This document shows positions 37,944 through 46,704 of a stretch of 64,000 nt of DNA, piece by piece (position 1 is the stretch's first letter; every line of letters begins with the position of its first letter). The stretch lies in the NCBI RefSeq assembly GCF_030818485.1, contig NZ_JAUTAJ010000004.1, positions 1,405,001-1,469,000 of the forward strand, written 5' to 3'. Below the pieces are notes generated by a model. The model had not been told where the DNA came from and did not search any database. It saw only the letters and a list, made by a program, of their open reading frames with translations. The translations under genes and the position numbers were made by a program. This DNA comes from Pseudoroseomonas cervicalis (lineage in GTDB: Bacteria > Pseudomonadota > Alphaproteobacteria > Acetobacterales > Acetobacteraceae).

Positions 37944-40264
37944 TCGGCGGCCGCCAGATCCCGCGTGGCGAGGGCCGCCTCTTCCGTCTCCTGCAGCAGC
38001 TTCGCCAGGGCGCGCTGCACCGTCTCGGGCGCGATGTCGGCGATGCAGCCGCAGAGGCCGCGGAAGAAGGGGCCGCCATGGCCGGCCAGCTCGCAGGGCG
38101 CGCAGGGCTTGCGCAGCGCCACCACCCGGCTGAACGGCCCGAGCGGGGCACGGGTCCGCGGCTCCGTCGGGCCGAAGATCGCCAGCAGCGGGATGCCCAG
38201 CGCATTGGCGATGTTCATGCCGCCGCTGTCATTCGACACGAAGGCACGACAGGCCGACATGCGCGCGGCCATCTCCTCGACGCTGCCGCCGGTCATGTCC
38301 AGGGTGCCGGGAACATGCTCGTCCGGACTGCCGAAGGAGGCGACGCGCCACCCCTCGCCCTGCAGGGCCGCCGCCAGCTCCGCGAAATGCGGCCAGCGCT
38401 TGGCGGCCCAGGCGCCGGTCTTGGAGCCGGCGTGGAAACCGATCAGGTCCGTCTCGCAGCGGGTGCGGCGCAGATCGCCCATGAAGGCGGCGGTGACATC
38501 GTCCGGCGCATAGGGGATGCCGAGCAAGGCCGTGGCCGCCGCCAGGTTGAACTCCGCCTCGTGATAGCGATGGCCGGCATGGAAGCTGTCCCAGCTGCGG
38601 GAACGGATGACGCGGCGGGCGCGGAAGGGCGGCTGCAGGGTGCCGAAGCTGTGCGTCAGGAAGACGGTATCGTAATGGCGCCGCACCACCGCGTCGCCCA
38701 GGCTGAAGACCTGGCCGACGAATTCGGAATTCGCCACCACCGCCAGCGCCGCCGCCGAATCCCCCGCCACCACGACATCGATGCGCTGGCCGAGATGCCG
38801 GGCGAGGCGGCGGATCAGCGGCGTCGTGTGGATGATGTTGCCGATGCCGGAGCCGACGCCGAGCAGGAAGGGCGCCTCGAGCCCCTGCAGCAGGCGCTGC
38901 AGGCGGCCCTGCTGCTGATGGAAGCCATTCGCCTCGGCATGGCGCAGCGCATCGCCGGAGCGCTGCGCCCAATAGGCGCGGTCGTCCCACAGCCGGCGGA
39001 TCTCCGCGGCCCACAGATCCGGCCGCTCGGGCAGGCTGACGCCGCTCTGCCGCAGCAGGAACGGCACATTGCCCTGGTCGGAGCCGATGACCGGCACGCC
39101 GAAACGCTGCGCCTCGACGACGACGCGGCTGAAGGTCTCGACGAACTGGTAGCTCGGCACCAGGACGGCCCGCGCACCGGCATAGAGCTCCGCCATGTCG
39201 TCGCAGCGGGGCCGCAGCGTGACGTTCCGCGCGCCGGCGCGGATCCGCGCCGCCTCGGCCACCTCGATGCCGGATTGCGTCGCGGTCACGACGAAGGGGA
39301 TGTCGGGAAGGTGGCGCGCCACCTCGAGCACGAAGTGATAGCCCTTGTCGAAGCGGCTGTTCGCCAGCAGCACGACGTCCCGGCCCTCCTCGGTGGGGCG
39401 GGGCGGCGCGGCGAGGTCGTCCGGCAAGGAGGGGATCACCGGCAGCCGCGCGCCGAAACTCTCCTCCACCACCTGCCGCGTGAACTCGGAATTGGCGTAG
39501 AGGGCGTCGCAATCGGCCAGCAGCAGCGCGAAATCGGGCCGCGGCGCATGCGCTTCCGGCCCGCCGGGATAATAGCCCGGATTGGCGGTCGAGGGCAGCA
39601 GCAGCTCGCGCCAGAAATGGATGCCGAAGACCAGCCGGGTGTCGAGAAAACGCAGCGCCGCACTGACCTCGTGGCCCAGGCCGGAGACCACATGGGCGAT
39701 GACGGCGCGTTCCTCGAACGCCAGGCGGAACAGCGCCGCCGGCGTCTGGGCGATGAAGGTGTAGCGCAGCCCCTCGGGCGTCAGCCCGCCCTCGCCCACC
39801 CGCTCGGCCCGGGTGCCGACGATGAGCGGGTCATGGCCCAGGGCGCGATAGAGCCGCGCTATCTGCTCGAGGAAATGCTCGGCGCCGCCGAATTTCTGGA
39901 TGCCGAAGGTCGAGACCAGCAGCACGGTGCCTTTCGGCGGGGCCGCCTCCGGCGCGCTCCAGGGGCCCGCCGGCGCCAGGCTGTGCCGGTGGCGGCGCGG
40001 CATATGCGCCGCGGCGGACAGCAGCGCCGGCAGGCCGGCCCCGGAATCGACCAGCCCATATTCGACCAGCTGGCGCAGATAGTCGCGCCGCCAGAAGCGC
40101 TGCGGCGCGGCATCCGGGCCTGGCGTGATCTCGACCAGGGCGGCGCGATCCGGCACGGTGTTCAGCCGCGCCATGGCCTCCAGCACCGCCGGGGCCGGGG
40201 CCGGGTCAGGCAGCGCCAGCCAGTCGACCTCCGCCTGCAGCCATGGGTGCTTGCCGTCCTGCAT
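37940..40264 (-). CDS. Fused GT4-GT9 glycosyltransferase
   Basis: This protein of about 774 residues has two catalytic units. After about 80 leading residues comes a GT4 domain (about 85-430: VLLVSTFGIQKFGGAEHFLE, YANSEFTRQVVEESF, VVLLANSRFDKGYHFVLEVA, YQFVETFSRVVVEAQRFGVP). A GT9, heptosyltransferase-like domain follows (about 440-770: LLGVGSGIGNIIHTTPLIRR, LIGFHAGSKTGAWAAKRWPH, then AFVSNDSGGMNIANALGIPL and FGPTEPRTRAPLG). GT9 enzymes usually add heptose or related sugars to LPS. The ATG at 40264 has GGGAGCCGAG ahead; a GTG at 40336 overlapping the upstream stop is the alternative. It forms an operon with its two neighbours. Confidence 0.87.
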   Translation of the reverse strand: MQDGKHPWLQAEVDWLALPDPAPAPAVLEAMARLNTVPDRAALVEITPGPDAAPQRFWRRDYLRQLVEYGLVDSGAGLPALLSAAAHMPRRHRHSLAPAGPWSAPEAAPPKGTVLLVSTFGIQKFGGAEHFLEQIARLYRALGHDPLIVGTRAERVGEGGLTPEGLRYTFIAQTPAALFRLAFEERAVIAHVVSGLGHEVSAALRFLDTRLVFGIHFWRELLLPSTANPGYYPGGPEAHAPRPDFALLLADCDALYANSEFTRQVVEESFGARLPVIPSLPDDLAAPPRPTEEGRDVVLLANSRFDKGYHFVLEVARHLPDIPFVVTATQSGIEVAEAARIRAGARNVTLRPRCDDMAELYAGARAVLVPSYQFVETFSRVVVEAQRFGVPVIGSDQGNVPFLLRQSGVSLPERPDLWAAEIRRLWDDRAYWAQRSGDALRHAEANGFHQQQGRLQRLLQGLEAPFLLGVGSGIGNIIHTTPLIRRLARHLGQRIDVVVAGDSAAALAVVANSEFVGQVFSLGDAVVRRHYDTVFLTHSFGTLQPPFRARRVIRSRSWDSFHAGHRYHEAEFNLAAATALLGIPYAPDDVTAAFMGDLRRTRCETDLIGFHAGSKTGAWAAKRWPHFAELAAALQGEGWRVASFGSPDEHVPGTLDMTGGSVEEMAARMSACRAFVSNDSGGMNIANALGIPLLAIFGPTEPRTRAPLGPFSRVVALRKPCAPCELAGHGGPFFRGLCGCIADIAPETVQRALAKLLQETEEAALATRDLAAAE

Positions 40265-40332
40265 CTCGGCTCCCGCTCCGGGCCTCGTCCTTCCGCCGCC
40301 ACCCGCCGGCGTCACGGGGGCAACCCCTGCTG

Positions 40333-41505
40333 TCACGGCGCGGCCATGCCCCCGGCCACGGCCGGGAACAGACCGACACGGAACGGGCCCGCCTGCCGCC
40401 CCGCCAGCCAGCGCTCCAGCACCCGCACCATGGAGGCCGCGGTGTCATTCGCAGGATCCTCCGCCTGCGCCTGCCGGGCATGGTGGAGCGCCTCCTCGAT
40501 CCTGTCGAGGCGGACCAGGATACGGGCGCGCTCCACCGCCAGCATGCTCAGCTTGGGCGAACGGCGCTGCGCCTCGTCCAGCGCCTCCAGCGCCTCGGGC
40601 AGCAGGTTCTTCTGCAGCAGCAGGCCGCCAAGGTCGCGATGCGGCCGGCCATCCCGCGGCATCAGCGCCGCGGCCCGGCTCATCAGCTCGATCGCCTCGT
40701 CCAGCAGATCCGGCCGCTGCGGCACCACGCCATAGCCGCCATTCACCAGGCGGGCGGTGGCGCGCGCCAGTTCGAAGACGTATTTCGCCTCGCGCCCACG
40801 CTCGGCGACACAGCCGAGCAGAATCTCGCGCGCGCTGTCGAAGCGCTGCAGCCGAGCCAGGGCGGTGCCCAGATAGAACATCCCCTCGAGCTGCTGCGGC
40901 GCCTCGCGCGGCAGCCAGTCGAGTTCGGCCAGGGCCTGCTCGTGCTGGCCCAGGCTGACATGAGCGCGGCCGATCCAGGCCGCGACCTCGGCATCGCGGC
41001 CATGCCGCTGCTGATAGGCGGTGCCGAGCGCGATCACCTGGGCCCATTCGGCGCGGCGGACATGCTCCTGCAGGGCCTTGCGATCCTGCGCGGCGCCGGC
41101 CGCCGGGGGCGCCGCATCAGCGGGGCGGGCCGTGGCAGCCTCGTCCCCCCTGCCCTCCGCGCGGTCCTTGACCCAGGCGGCGTGCTTGAAGCGGAGCGCA
41201 GGATCACGCAGGTCGCCGCAACGCGTGAAGGATTGCGGCGGCAGATCCTCCACCCCGATCTCGACCCCCTCCGCATGACAATGCAGGGTGACGCTGATGC
41301 CCCCCTGCCAGGCGGCGTCGGGAAGCGGAATGACCAGCTCCCTCCCCCAGTGCTCGCCGCGCCGGTCATTCGCGACCAGCAGCTTCCTGTCCCGCACGGG
41401 CTTGACGTGAAGAAGGATTTCCGTGCCGGCGACGACATCGAGGCTGCATCCCATCTCCACGGCCTTTTCCGTGAAAAGGAAGGCTCGCTGCACGGTCGCG
41501 CTCAT
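40333..41505 (-). CDS. TPR-repeat protein with N-terminal galectin-like domain
   Basis: This 390-residue protein has two parts. Residues 1-90 form a beta-rich module with His33, Lys35, Pro36, Val44, Asn46, Trp53 and Glu56, aligning with the start of the GT2 protein at 29895-31589. The shared signature is LLHVKP, LLVAN, GEHWGRE, then GVEIGV. From about 140 to 370 come TPR-type helical pairs (EVAAWIGRAHVSLGQHEQAL, LEGMFYLGTALARLQRFDSA). No signal peptide, so probably cytoplasmic. It may act as a scaffold recognising a sugar or glycan. The ATG has GGAG eight bases ahead; its stop lies about 70 bases before the chosen start of the GT4-GT9 gene. Confidence 0.75.
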   Translation of the reverse strand: MSATVQRAFLFTEKAVEMGCSLDVVAGTEILLHVKPVRDRKLLVANDRRGEHWGRELVIPLPDAAWQGGISVTLHCHAEGVEIGVEDLPPQSFTRCGDLRDPALRFKHAAWVKDRAEGRGDEAATARPADAAPPAAGAAQDRKALQEHVRRAEWAQVIALGTAYQQRHGRDAEVAAWIGRAHVSLGQHEQALAELDWLPREAPQQLEGMFYLGTALARLQRFDSAREILLGCVAERGREAKYVFELARATARLVNGGYGVVPQRPDLLDEAIELMSRAAALMPRDGRPHRDLGGLLLQKNLLPEALEALDEAQRRSPKLSMLAVERARILVRLDRIEEALHHARQAQAEDPANDTAASMVRVLERWLAGRQAGPFRVGLFPAVAGGMAAP

Positions 41506-41678
41506 GTCAAAGCTCCACCAGCTCGATCAAGGCCGCCCCGGCCAGGGAGGGGCCGTGGCCGCCCCGCCGCGGACCCCAGGCTGCGGCAGGGCGCCCGGGG
41601 CCTGTCACGGCCCCGGATCCGGAAAGACCGGCCGGCACCGGCGGCGTCCCGCGGGGGACATCGGCCGATGCCGTCGGA

Positions 41679-42509
41679 TCAATGCGCCAGCGTCTCCTCA
41701 TTCACCAGCTTCATGACGTCGTTCTTGAAGGCGATATTGGCCTCGCGGCACTCGCCGAGCGCCTCGGGATAGGAGCGCGCGAGCTTCATGGCGCGCTGCC
41801 AGTCCAGCGGGTGGCAGAGCGGAACCGCATGCCGCAGCCCGTAGAATTTGGAGGAGGTGGGGATGGCCACCACCTTGCGGCCCAGCAGCGTCGCCCAGTA
41901 GGCGCCATGGAAGGAACTGGTCACCACCGTCTCGGCCGAGCCCAGGAAGGCGATGATCTTGTCCATGCCGTGGCGCATATTGCCCAGCAGCTTCCCCTGC
42001 GGGATGTCCTTCGGCATGAAGCTGGAGTTGTTCTTCATCCCCTTGTTGGCGAAGAACACCACGTCATGCTCGATCTCATAGCTGCGGTCGAACAAGGGCG
42101 ACATGCAGGTCACGCAAGGAACCCAGCGGGACGAGACGCCGTCATCGCGGGTTCCCGCCAGCGCGTAATCCTCCGGCTTGAAGGTGTAGGTCTTGCGCAG
42201 CCCGGCCCAGGATTCGAGCTTGACCGCGTTGTGGCCACAGCCCCAGAGGATGACCTTGCTCTTCTCCCGCGTGATCTTGCTCAGGCTCTCCTCGAATTTG
42301 GGCATTTCGAGGAGACCGCCGCCGCCGACGATGACCGTCGTGGCGCGGTCATACACATCGTTCCAGGCGGCGCGATCGCCTGCGTCCTCAGCCATCCATC
42401 CCATCAGGTCGAGCACGGGAACATCGGCAAATTCTGGAAAATAGTACTTCGGCGAGCTCATGAGATCGCCGACATTTTCCGTATTGCAACGATGAATACT
42501 GACCAGCAT
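41679..42509 (-). CDS. Polysaccharide pyruvyl transferase-family protein
   Basis: This 276-residue protein opens with NTENVGDLMSSPKYYF. It has TVIVGGGGLLEMP (about 57-69), KVILWGCGHNAVKLE, and the conserved VVTSSFHGAYWATLLGRKVV near 200-220. These fit the PF04230 family, which adds ketal pyruvate to surface sugars or performs related transfers. It is shorter than CsaB-type enzymes (about 340). GC is clearly lower and codon use differs from its neighbours (many AAG, ATC, TTC and some AT-rich codons), suggesting separate ancestry. AGAGG lies seven bases before the ATG. It is flanked upstream by an AT-rich gap. Confidence 0.78.
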   Translation of the reverse strand: MLVSIHRCNTENVGDLMSSPKYYFPEFADVPVLDLMGWMAEDAGDRAAWNDVYDRATTVIVGGGGLLEMPKFEESLSKITREKSKVILWGCGHNAVKLESWAGLRKTYTFKPEDYALAGTRDDGVSSRWVPCVTCMSPLFDRSYEIEHDVVFFANKGMKNNSSFMPKDIPQGKLLGNMRHGMDKIIAFLGSAETVVTSSFHGAYWATLLGRKVVAIPTSSKFYGLRHAVPLCHPLDWQRAMKLARSYPEALGECREANIAFKNDVMKLVNEETLAH

Positions 42510-42787
42510 CCGGCGCCTCTGCGAGTTGATGTCTCGAGGAATATTACGCGGAATATCAGCAATTTATTGTCAATAAGTCAAGTCAATATCTTGATGCGCG
42601 ATACGTCGCCGGATGAAAAAACCGGCACCGTCGCGCAATCGACGAGTTTCTTTCCACCCTCTGACAAATTTATTCTTATGGTCCCCGGGCACGCCGGCCA
42701 GCCCCCGGGCTGCCACCCCCGGGGAGCGGCGCCCCGCCCTGGCGCCGCCGCCGATCCCGTCCCTGCCGAGACCGCCAGCGGGCAGCC
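42510..42787. other. AT-rich intergenic segment
   Basis: This 278-base gap contains the most AT-rich stretch of the region (about 42535-42600, with runs such as CAATTTATTGTCAATAAG). It probably carries the promoter of the pyruvyl transferase-like gene on the minus strand. Its first half differs strongly from the flanking genes. No gene or repeat was found. Confidence 0.5.
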
Positions 42788-45700
42788 TCAGGCGGCCACG
42801 CCAGCGCCCTCGGGCAGGACACCGCCCATGACCTGGCGCAGCAGGGTCACCCACTCCTCCCCCTTCGCCGGATCGGCGGGCGCGAGGATCATCGATGCAT
42901 AGGCCGGATGCGCCGCCAGCGCGGTGGGGGCCACCACCCGGACACCCGCCTTGGCGACTTCCAGCGCCTCGGCACAAAGCGTGGCGGGAGCTGGCGAATA
43001 CTGCACGAAGGCGCCCATTCCCTCGGCCATTTCGCCCCAGTCCAGCTTCGTCTTGCGGGGAATGAAGCGAATATTCGGGTCCACGCCACGACTGATGGCA
43101 TCGGCGATGATCACGAAGCTCATCTGCGGGCAGCGGCGCGGCAGCGCCAGCGCGCGCGCCAGATCCGCCGTATCATTGACCATCAGATAGACCGGCCCGG
43201 GCCGCGGCCGCAGCGGGTGCTGCAGGCCGCCGGCATGCGGCAGGACCGCCAGCAGCGTGTCGGGCGTGTGCCAGCCGGCTCCGCGCCGGGGCGCCGGAAC
43301 GCCCATGCTGATCTCTTCGAGCAGCAGGCTGGCCAGGCCATCGGCGTCGTAGAGCCCGTTCAGGGAGAGGTCGACCACCGGCACCGGGGCGGGGATGGCG
43401 AGCGACAGCGCCGCCGCCATGCCTTCCACCGAAAGCACCAGGCGCGGCTTCATGTCCTGCACCAGCCGCTGCCAGATCTGCGGCGACCAGACGCGCGAGC
43501 CATGCACATAGGTGACGTTGTCACGGAACTCGAAGCGCGGCCGCTCGGTCACCTGCGAGGTGCTGGCGATGACGGGGCACAGCCCCGCCGCAGCAAGCCG
43601 CCGCGCCAGCAGCACGAGGACGGAGGAGGCAGAGCCCGGCCGGGTGACCGTCGGATCGCAGGCCGGGGCGACGATCAGCACGGTCGACCAGGGCGCCAGC
43701 ACCGCTTCGCCGCCCGGCAGGGCCAGCGGGACCGGCGCACCGGCCGCCGCCAGCCCGCCGAGCAGCGATGGCCGCCCCGACGCCAGCGGCACCTCCCCCT
43801 CCGCGGCGCCCAGGAAATCCTGCCAGGCCGCCAGCAGCGCCGCCTCGTCCAGCGCATGCGTCAGGCGCGCGGTCAGGCCCCTGTTGCTGCTGCACAGCGC
43901 TTTCAGCTCCTCGGCGCGGCCGCGGATCTCGGCCGGCGCGTGCTGCAGCGCCGCCCTCACCCATTGCTTCAGCCCCCAGGAGGAGAGTGGGCCGCTGCCG
44001 CGGAGACGGACCTGCTCGAGCAGCTGCAGGGCACCGGCGGCGTTGCCCTGGCGCAGCTGCGCATGGAAGAGCAGCTCGCTCACGGCACGGAACTGGGCCG
44101 GCATCAGCTGCAGCTTGAACATCGTCTCCACGATGGGCTGCGGCGCCAGCGCCGGCTCGGGCGCGTCGGAGGCGTGGCCGAGAATGCTCCGCAGCGATGC
44201 CTGCAGCAGCTGCAGCAGCCGGGCGGGCGGGCCATCCAGCGTGTCGCGGAAGGTCGCCGCCAGCGTGGCCGCGCCCTCGAAATCGCCGCAGCGCAGCAGG
44301 TCGGCCACGGTGCGGACCGCGAAGGCGGCGTCGCGCGGATAGAGGATGATCCGCTCCGCCGAGAGCTGCGGCAGCAGCTCGGCCTTGGAGGGCCGGCCCG
44401 GCGCGCCGAGCTCGTATTCGATCAGCGCCGTGTCGGTCGGCGCCCAGATGGGCTGCGGGCCGAGCCGGGCCGCCCTCTCCTGCAGCGCGGCGAATTCCTG
44501 CGCCACCCGCTCGACCGACATGTCCAGCATGCAGACGGGATCGCTGCAGCGCAGCCAGTCGATCTTGAAGTTGCAGGGGCCGCAGGACACCATGGTCGAG
44601 ACCACGCGGCTCTGCGCGTAGAAAGGCCCGTTCTTGCGGTAGGCGGTCGGGCCGAACAGCCAGAGCGTCGGCACGCCGAGCGTCTCGGCGATGTGGCACA
44701 TGCCGCCATCATGGCCGATGAAGTAGCTGCAGGCGGCGATGGCCTTCAGCGTGTCGCGGATCGACAGGCCGGTGTAATCCTCGGTGCCGGCGACCAGCTC
44801 CTCCGGCAGCCCGAAGCAGCGCAGCGTCCAGCCCTCGGCGCGCAGCCGGTCGGCCAGCTGCTGCACATAGGGCCATTGCCGCTTGGCCCAGGTGCCCTGC
44901 TTGATGCCGTTCGCGATGCCGATGATGCGCGGCCCCTCCGGCGCGTGCCGGATGTCGCGCAGGAAGGATTGCGGCAGCGGCGCGTCGAGCAGCGGCGTGG
45001 GGCCGAAGATCCGGTCGAGGCCGAGGAAATAGATGTCGGCCTCGCGAATGAAGCGCCCATGCACGTTGAAGTCGTAGAGCTTGTTCTGCTGCAGCCAGGT
45101 CGTCGCCGTGCAGAAGGGTTCGGCATGCGAGGCGAGCGCGGTGGAGACCAGCACGTCATAGTGCCGGCCCGCGGTGTACTCGAAGCCCGGAAAGATGAAA
45201 TCGATCCAGGGCGAATCGTTGAACAGCTGGACGCCCTGGGTCAGGTCGCTGCTGATGATCACCGTCACGCGCCGGCCGGTGCGCTCGGCGATCCAGCGGA
45301 TCATCGGCGTCGCGTTCATCATGTTGCCGAGGCCGGAGCCCAGCGAAACCGCCACGCGGAAGCCGAGCTGGCGCACCGCCGCCGCGGTGTCGAGGGCGGG
45401 GATGCCGACGCTGAGCACATCCTCCACCGCCTCGCGCAGCGCCGCGGGCGCACGCACCACTGCGTCGACACGGGCGAGCGCCTGCGCGAAGGCGGCGCGA
45501 TACGCCTCCTCCTCGCGCAGCCGCGGCGCCGCCAGGGCGAGGGCCGACAGATCCCAGACGATCGGCGCGCGCAGGCCGCGGATGGCGAGGATATCGGCCG
45601 CATCGGCGCCGGCCGCGTAGATCAGCGCCGGCGGGGCGGCAAACACCGCGCGGATCAGCGCATCCGGCGTGCCGTCGAGGAGCGTCACGGCCAGCAGCCC

Positions 45701-45808
45701 GGCCGCCTGCAGCGCCTGGCGCTGGTCGGACAGCGCCGTGCCATGGGGGGTCCAGATGATGCCTGCCTTGCTGTGCAGCAGGGCGCCGCCTTCCATCGCC
45801 ATCACCAT
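42788..45808 (-). CDS. Large GT9-domain glycosyltransferase with extra C-terminal domain
   Basis: This 1006-residue protein starts with about 145 residues of Rossmann-like sequence. A GT9-type domain follows at about 150-445 (VSLGSGLGNMMNATPMIRWI, GIANGIKQGTWAKRQWPYVQ, FIGHDGGMCHIAETLGVPTL, LFGPTAYRKNGPF), with a cysteine cluster (CGPCNFK, RCSDPVCMLD). A helical region follows (about 470-690). Then comes a second GT-B-like half (about 690-1000) with VLIVAPACDPTVTRPGSASS and VSVEGMAAALS. It may carry two activities, though the C-terminal part lacks clear catalytic motifs. Start is uncertain among three close ATGs (45808, 45802, 45796); GAGG is best placed for 45802. It follows the gene at 45813 by four bases. 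Confidence 0.8.
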   Translation of the reverse strand: MVMAMEGGALLHSKAGIIWTPHGTALSDQRQALQAAGLLAVTLLDGTPDALIRAVFAAPPALIYAAGADAADILAIRGLRAPIVWDLSALALAAPRLREEEAYRAAFAQALARVDAVVRAPAALREAVEDVLSVGIPALDTAAAVRQLGFRVAVSLGSGLGNMMNATPMIRWIAERTGRRVTVIISSDLTQGVQLFNDSPWIDFIFPGFEYTAGRHYDVLVSTALASHAEPFCTATTWLQQNKLYDFNVHGRFIREADIYFLGLDRIFGPTPLLDAPLPQSFLRDIRHAPEGPRIIGIANGIKQGTWAKRQWPYVQQLADRLRAEGWTLRCFGLPEELVAGTEDYTGLSIRDTLKAIAACSYFIGHDGGMCHIAETLGVPTLWLFGPTAYRKNGPFYAQSRVVSTMVSCGPCNFKIDWLRCSDPVCMLDMSVERVAQEFAALQERAARLGPQPIWAPTDTALIEYELGAPGRPSKAELLPQLSAERIILYPRDAAFAVRTVADLLRCGDFEGAATLAATFRDTLDGPPARLLQLLQASLRSILGHASDAPEPALAPQPIVETMFKLQLMPAQFRAVSELLFHAQLRQGNAAGALQLLEQVRLRGSGPLSSWGLKQWVRAALQHAPAEIRGRAEELKALCSSNRGLTARLTHALDEAALLAAWQDFLGAAEGEVPLASGRPSLLGGLAAAGAPVPLALPGGEAVLAPWSTVLIVAPACDPTVTRPGSASSVLVLLARRLAAAGLCPVIASTSQVTERPRFEFRDNVTYVHGSRVWSPQIWQRLVQDMKPRLVLSVEGMAAALSLAIPAPVPVVDLSLNGLYDADGLASLLLEEISMGVPAPRRGAGWHTPDTLLAVLPHAGGLQHPLRPRPGPVYLMVNDTADLARALALPRRCPQMSFVIIADAISRGVDPNIRFIPRKTKLDWGEMAEGMGAFVQYSPAPATLCAEALEVAKAGVRVVAPTALAAHPAYASMILAPADPAKGEEWVTLLRQVMGGVLPEGAGVAA

Positions 45809-45812
45809 CGCC

Positions 45813-46694
45813 TCAGACGACTTCGCGCAGCGCGCGGAGGGTTTCGATCGAGGGCACGGCGAAATTGCCGTGCGGTTCAGGGTAGAGCACCGTGCGGTGG
45901 TAGCCGCGCTGGAAGAAGCGCTCCTCCGTCATGTGCAGGCCCTTGCGCCCGATGTAGCGGGCATTGTTGGTGCGGGTGGAGACGCGGAAGATGCCCAGCG
46001 CCTCGCAGGCCATGTTCTTGATGCTGTCCTGCGACGACAGATAGCCCCGCCCGCCGCGCCCCATGCTGCGCAGCATCGCGTTGATCTCCGCATGCTTCGC
46101 CTTGCGGTCGCGATACTCGACGCCGTGGATGATCTCGAGATACTGCGAGACGATCCGGTTGCGCTTTTCCCAGCAGGCGCGCGTGATGCCGAAGGCCCAG
46201 TTGTGCTCGTTCATCAGGCACAGATCCTGCCGCGCGCTGCGCTGCGCCTCCAGCGGCATGTCGTTGCGCATGCCATAGGCCGAGACCACGCCGATATGCG
46301 GATTGTCCAGCGCCATGGTCAGCAGCTCGACCAGCACTTCCATGTAGTGCGGCTGCAGGAGCATGTCGTCCTCGAGGAAGACCGCGCAATCGAAGGCGTT
46401 GTCGATGAAGAAGAACTTCTCCGCGCGGTCGAAATTATGCGCGACGCCGAGGTTGAAGGGCGCCTCGAACACCTCGCCCTCCGGGAAGTATTCGCGGAAC
46501 AGCTCGACGCATTCCGCGATCCTGGCCGGATCCGCATAGACCTCGCCGGTGGAGGCGGCGCGGCCGCTGTCCTGGAACAGGAACACTTCCGGCCTGCGGC
46601 CGCCGAAGCCGGTCTGCCGGACCAGCGTCTGCATGACGGCCTCAAGATAGTCCGGCCTGTCGAACGACATGATGGCGATGGGCAGGATGTTCAT
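45813..46694 (-). CDS. GT-A-type glycosyltransferase
   Basis: This 293-residue protein begins MNILPIAIMSFDRPDYLEAV. It has FLFQDSG, then NLGVAHNFDRAEKFFF and the acidic donor/metal motif AVFLEDDMLLQPHYMEVL (about 102-119). An acceptor-side region follows with WAFGITRACWEKRN. This pattern fits GT-A enzymes (GT2-like or a related family). ATG 46694 was chosen over an earlier one because GAGGG lies seven bases upstream and the beta-strand start follows directly. It is in an operon with the 1068-residue protein upstream and the GT9 protein downstream. The acceptor is unknown. Confidence 0.78.
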   Translation of the reverse strand: MNILPIAIMSFDRPDYLEAVMQTLVRQTGFGGRRPEVFLFQDSGRAASTGEVYADPARIAECVELFREYFPEGEVFEAPFNLGVAHNFDRAEKFFFIDNAFDCAVFLEDDMLLQPHYMEVLVELLTMALDNPHIGVVSAYGMRNDMPLEAQRSARQDLCLMNEHNWAFGITRACWEKRNRIVSQYLEIIHGVEYRDRKAKHAEINAMLRSMGRGGRGYLSSQDSIKNMACEALGIFRVSTRTNNARYIGRKGLHMTEERFFQRGYHRTVLYPEPHGNFAVPSIETLRALREVV

Positions 46695-46704
46695 CGTCAC
46701 GCCC

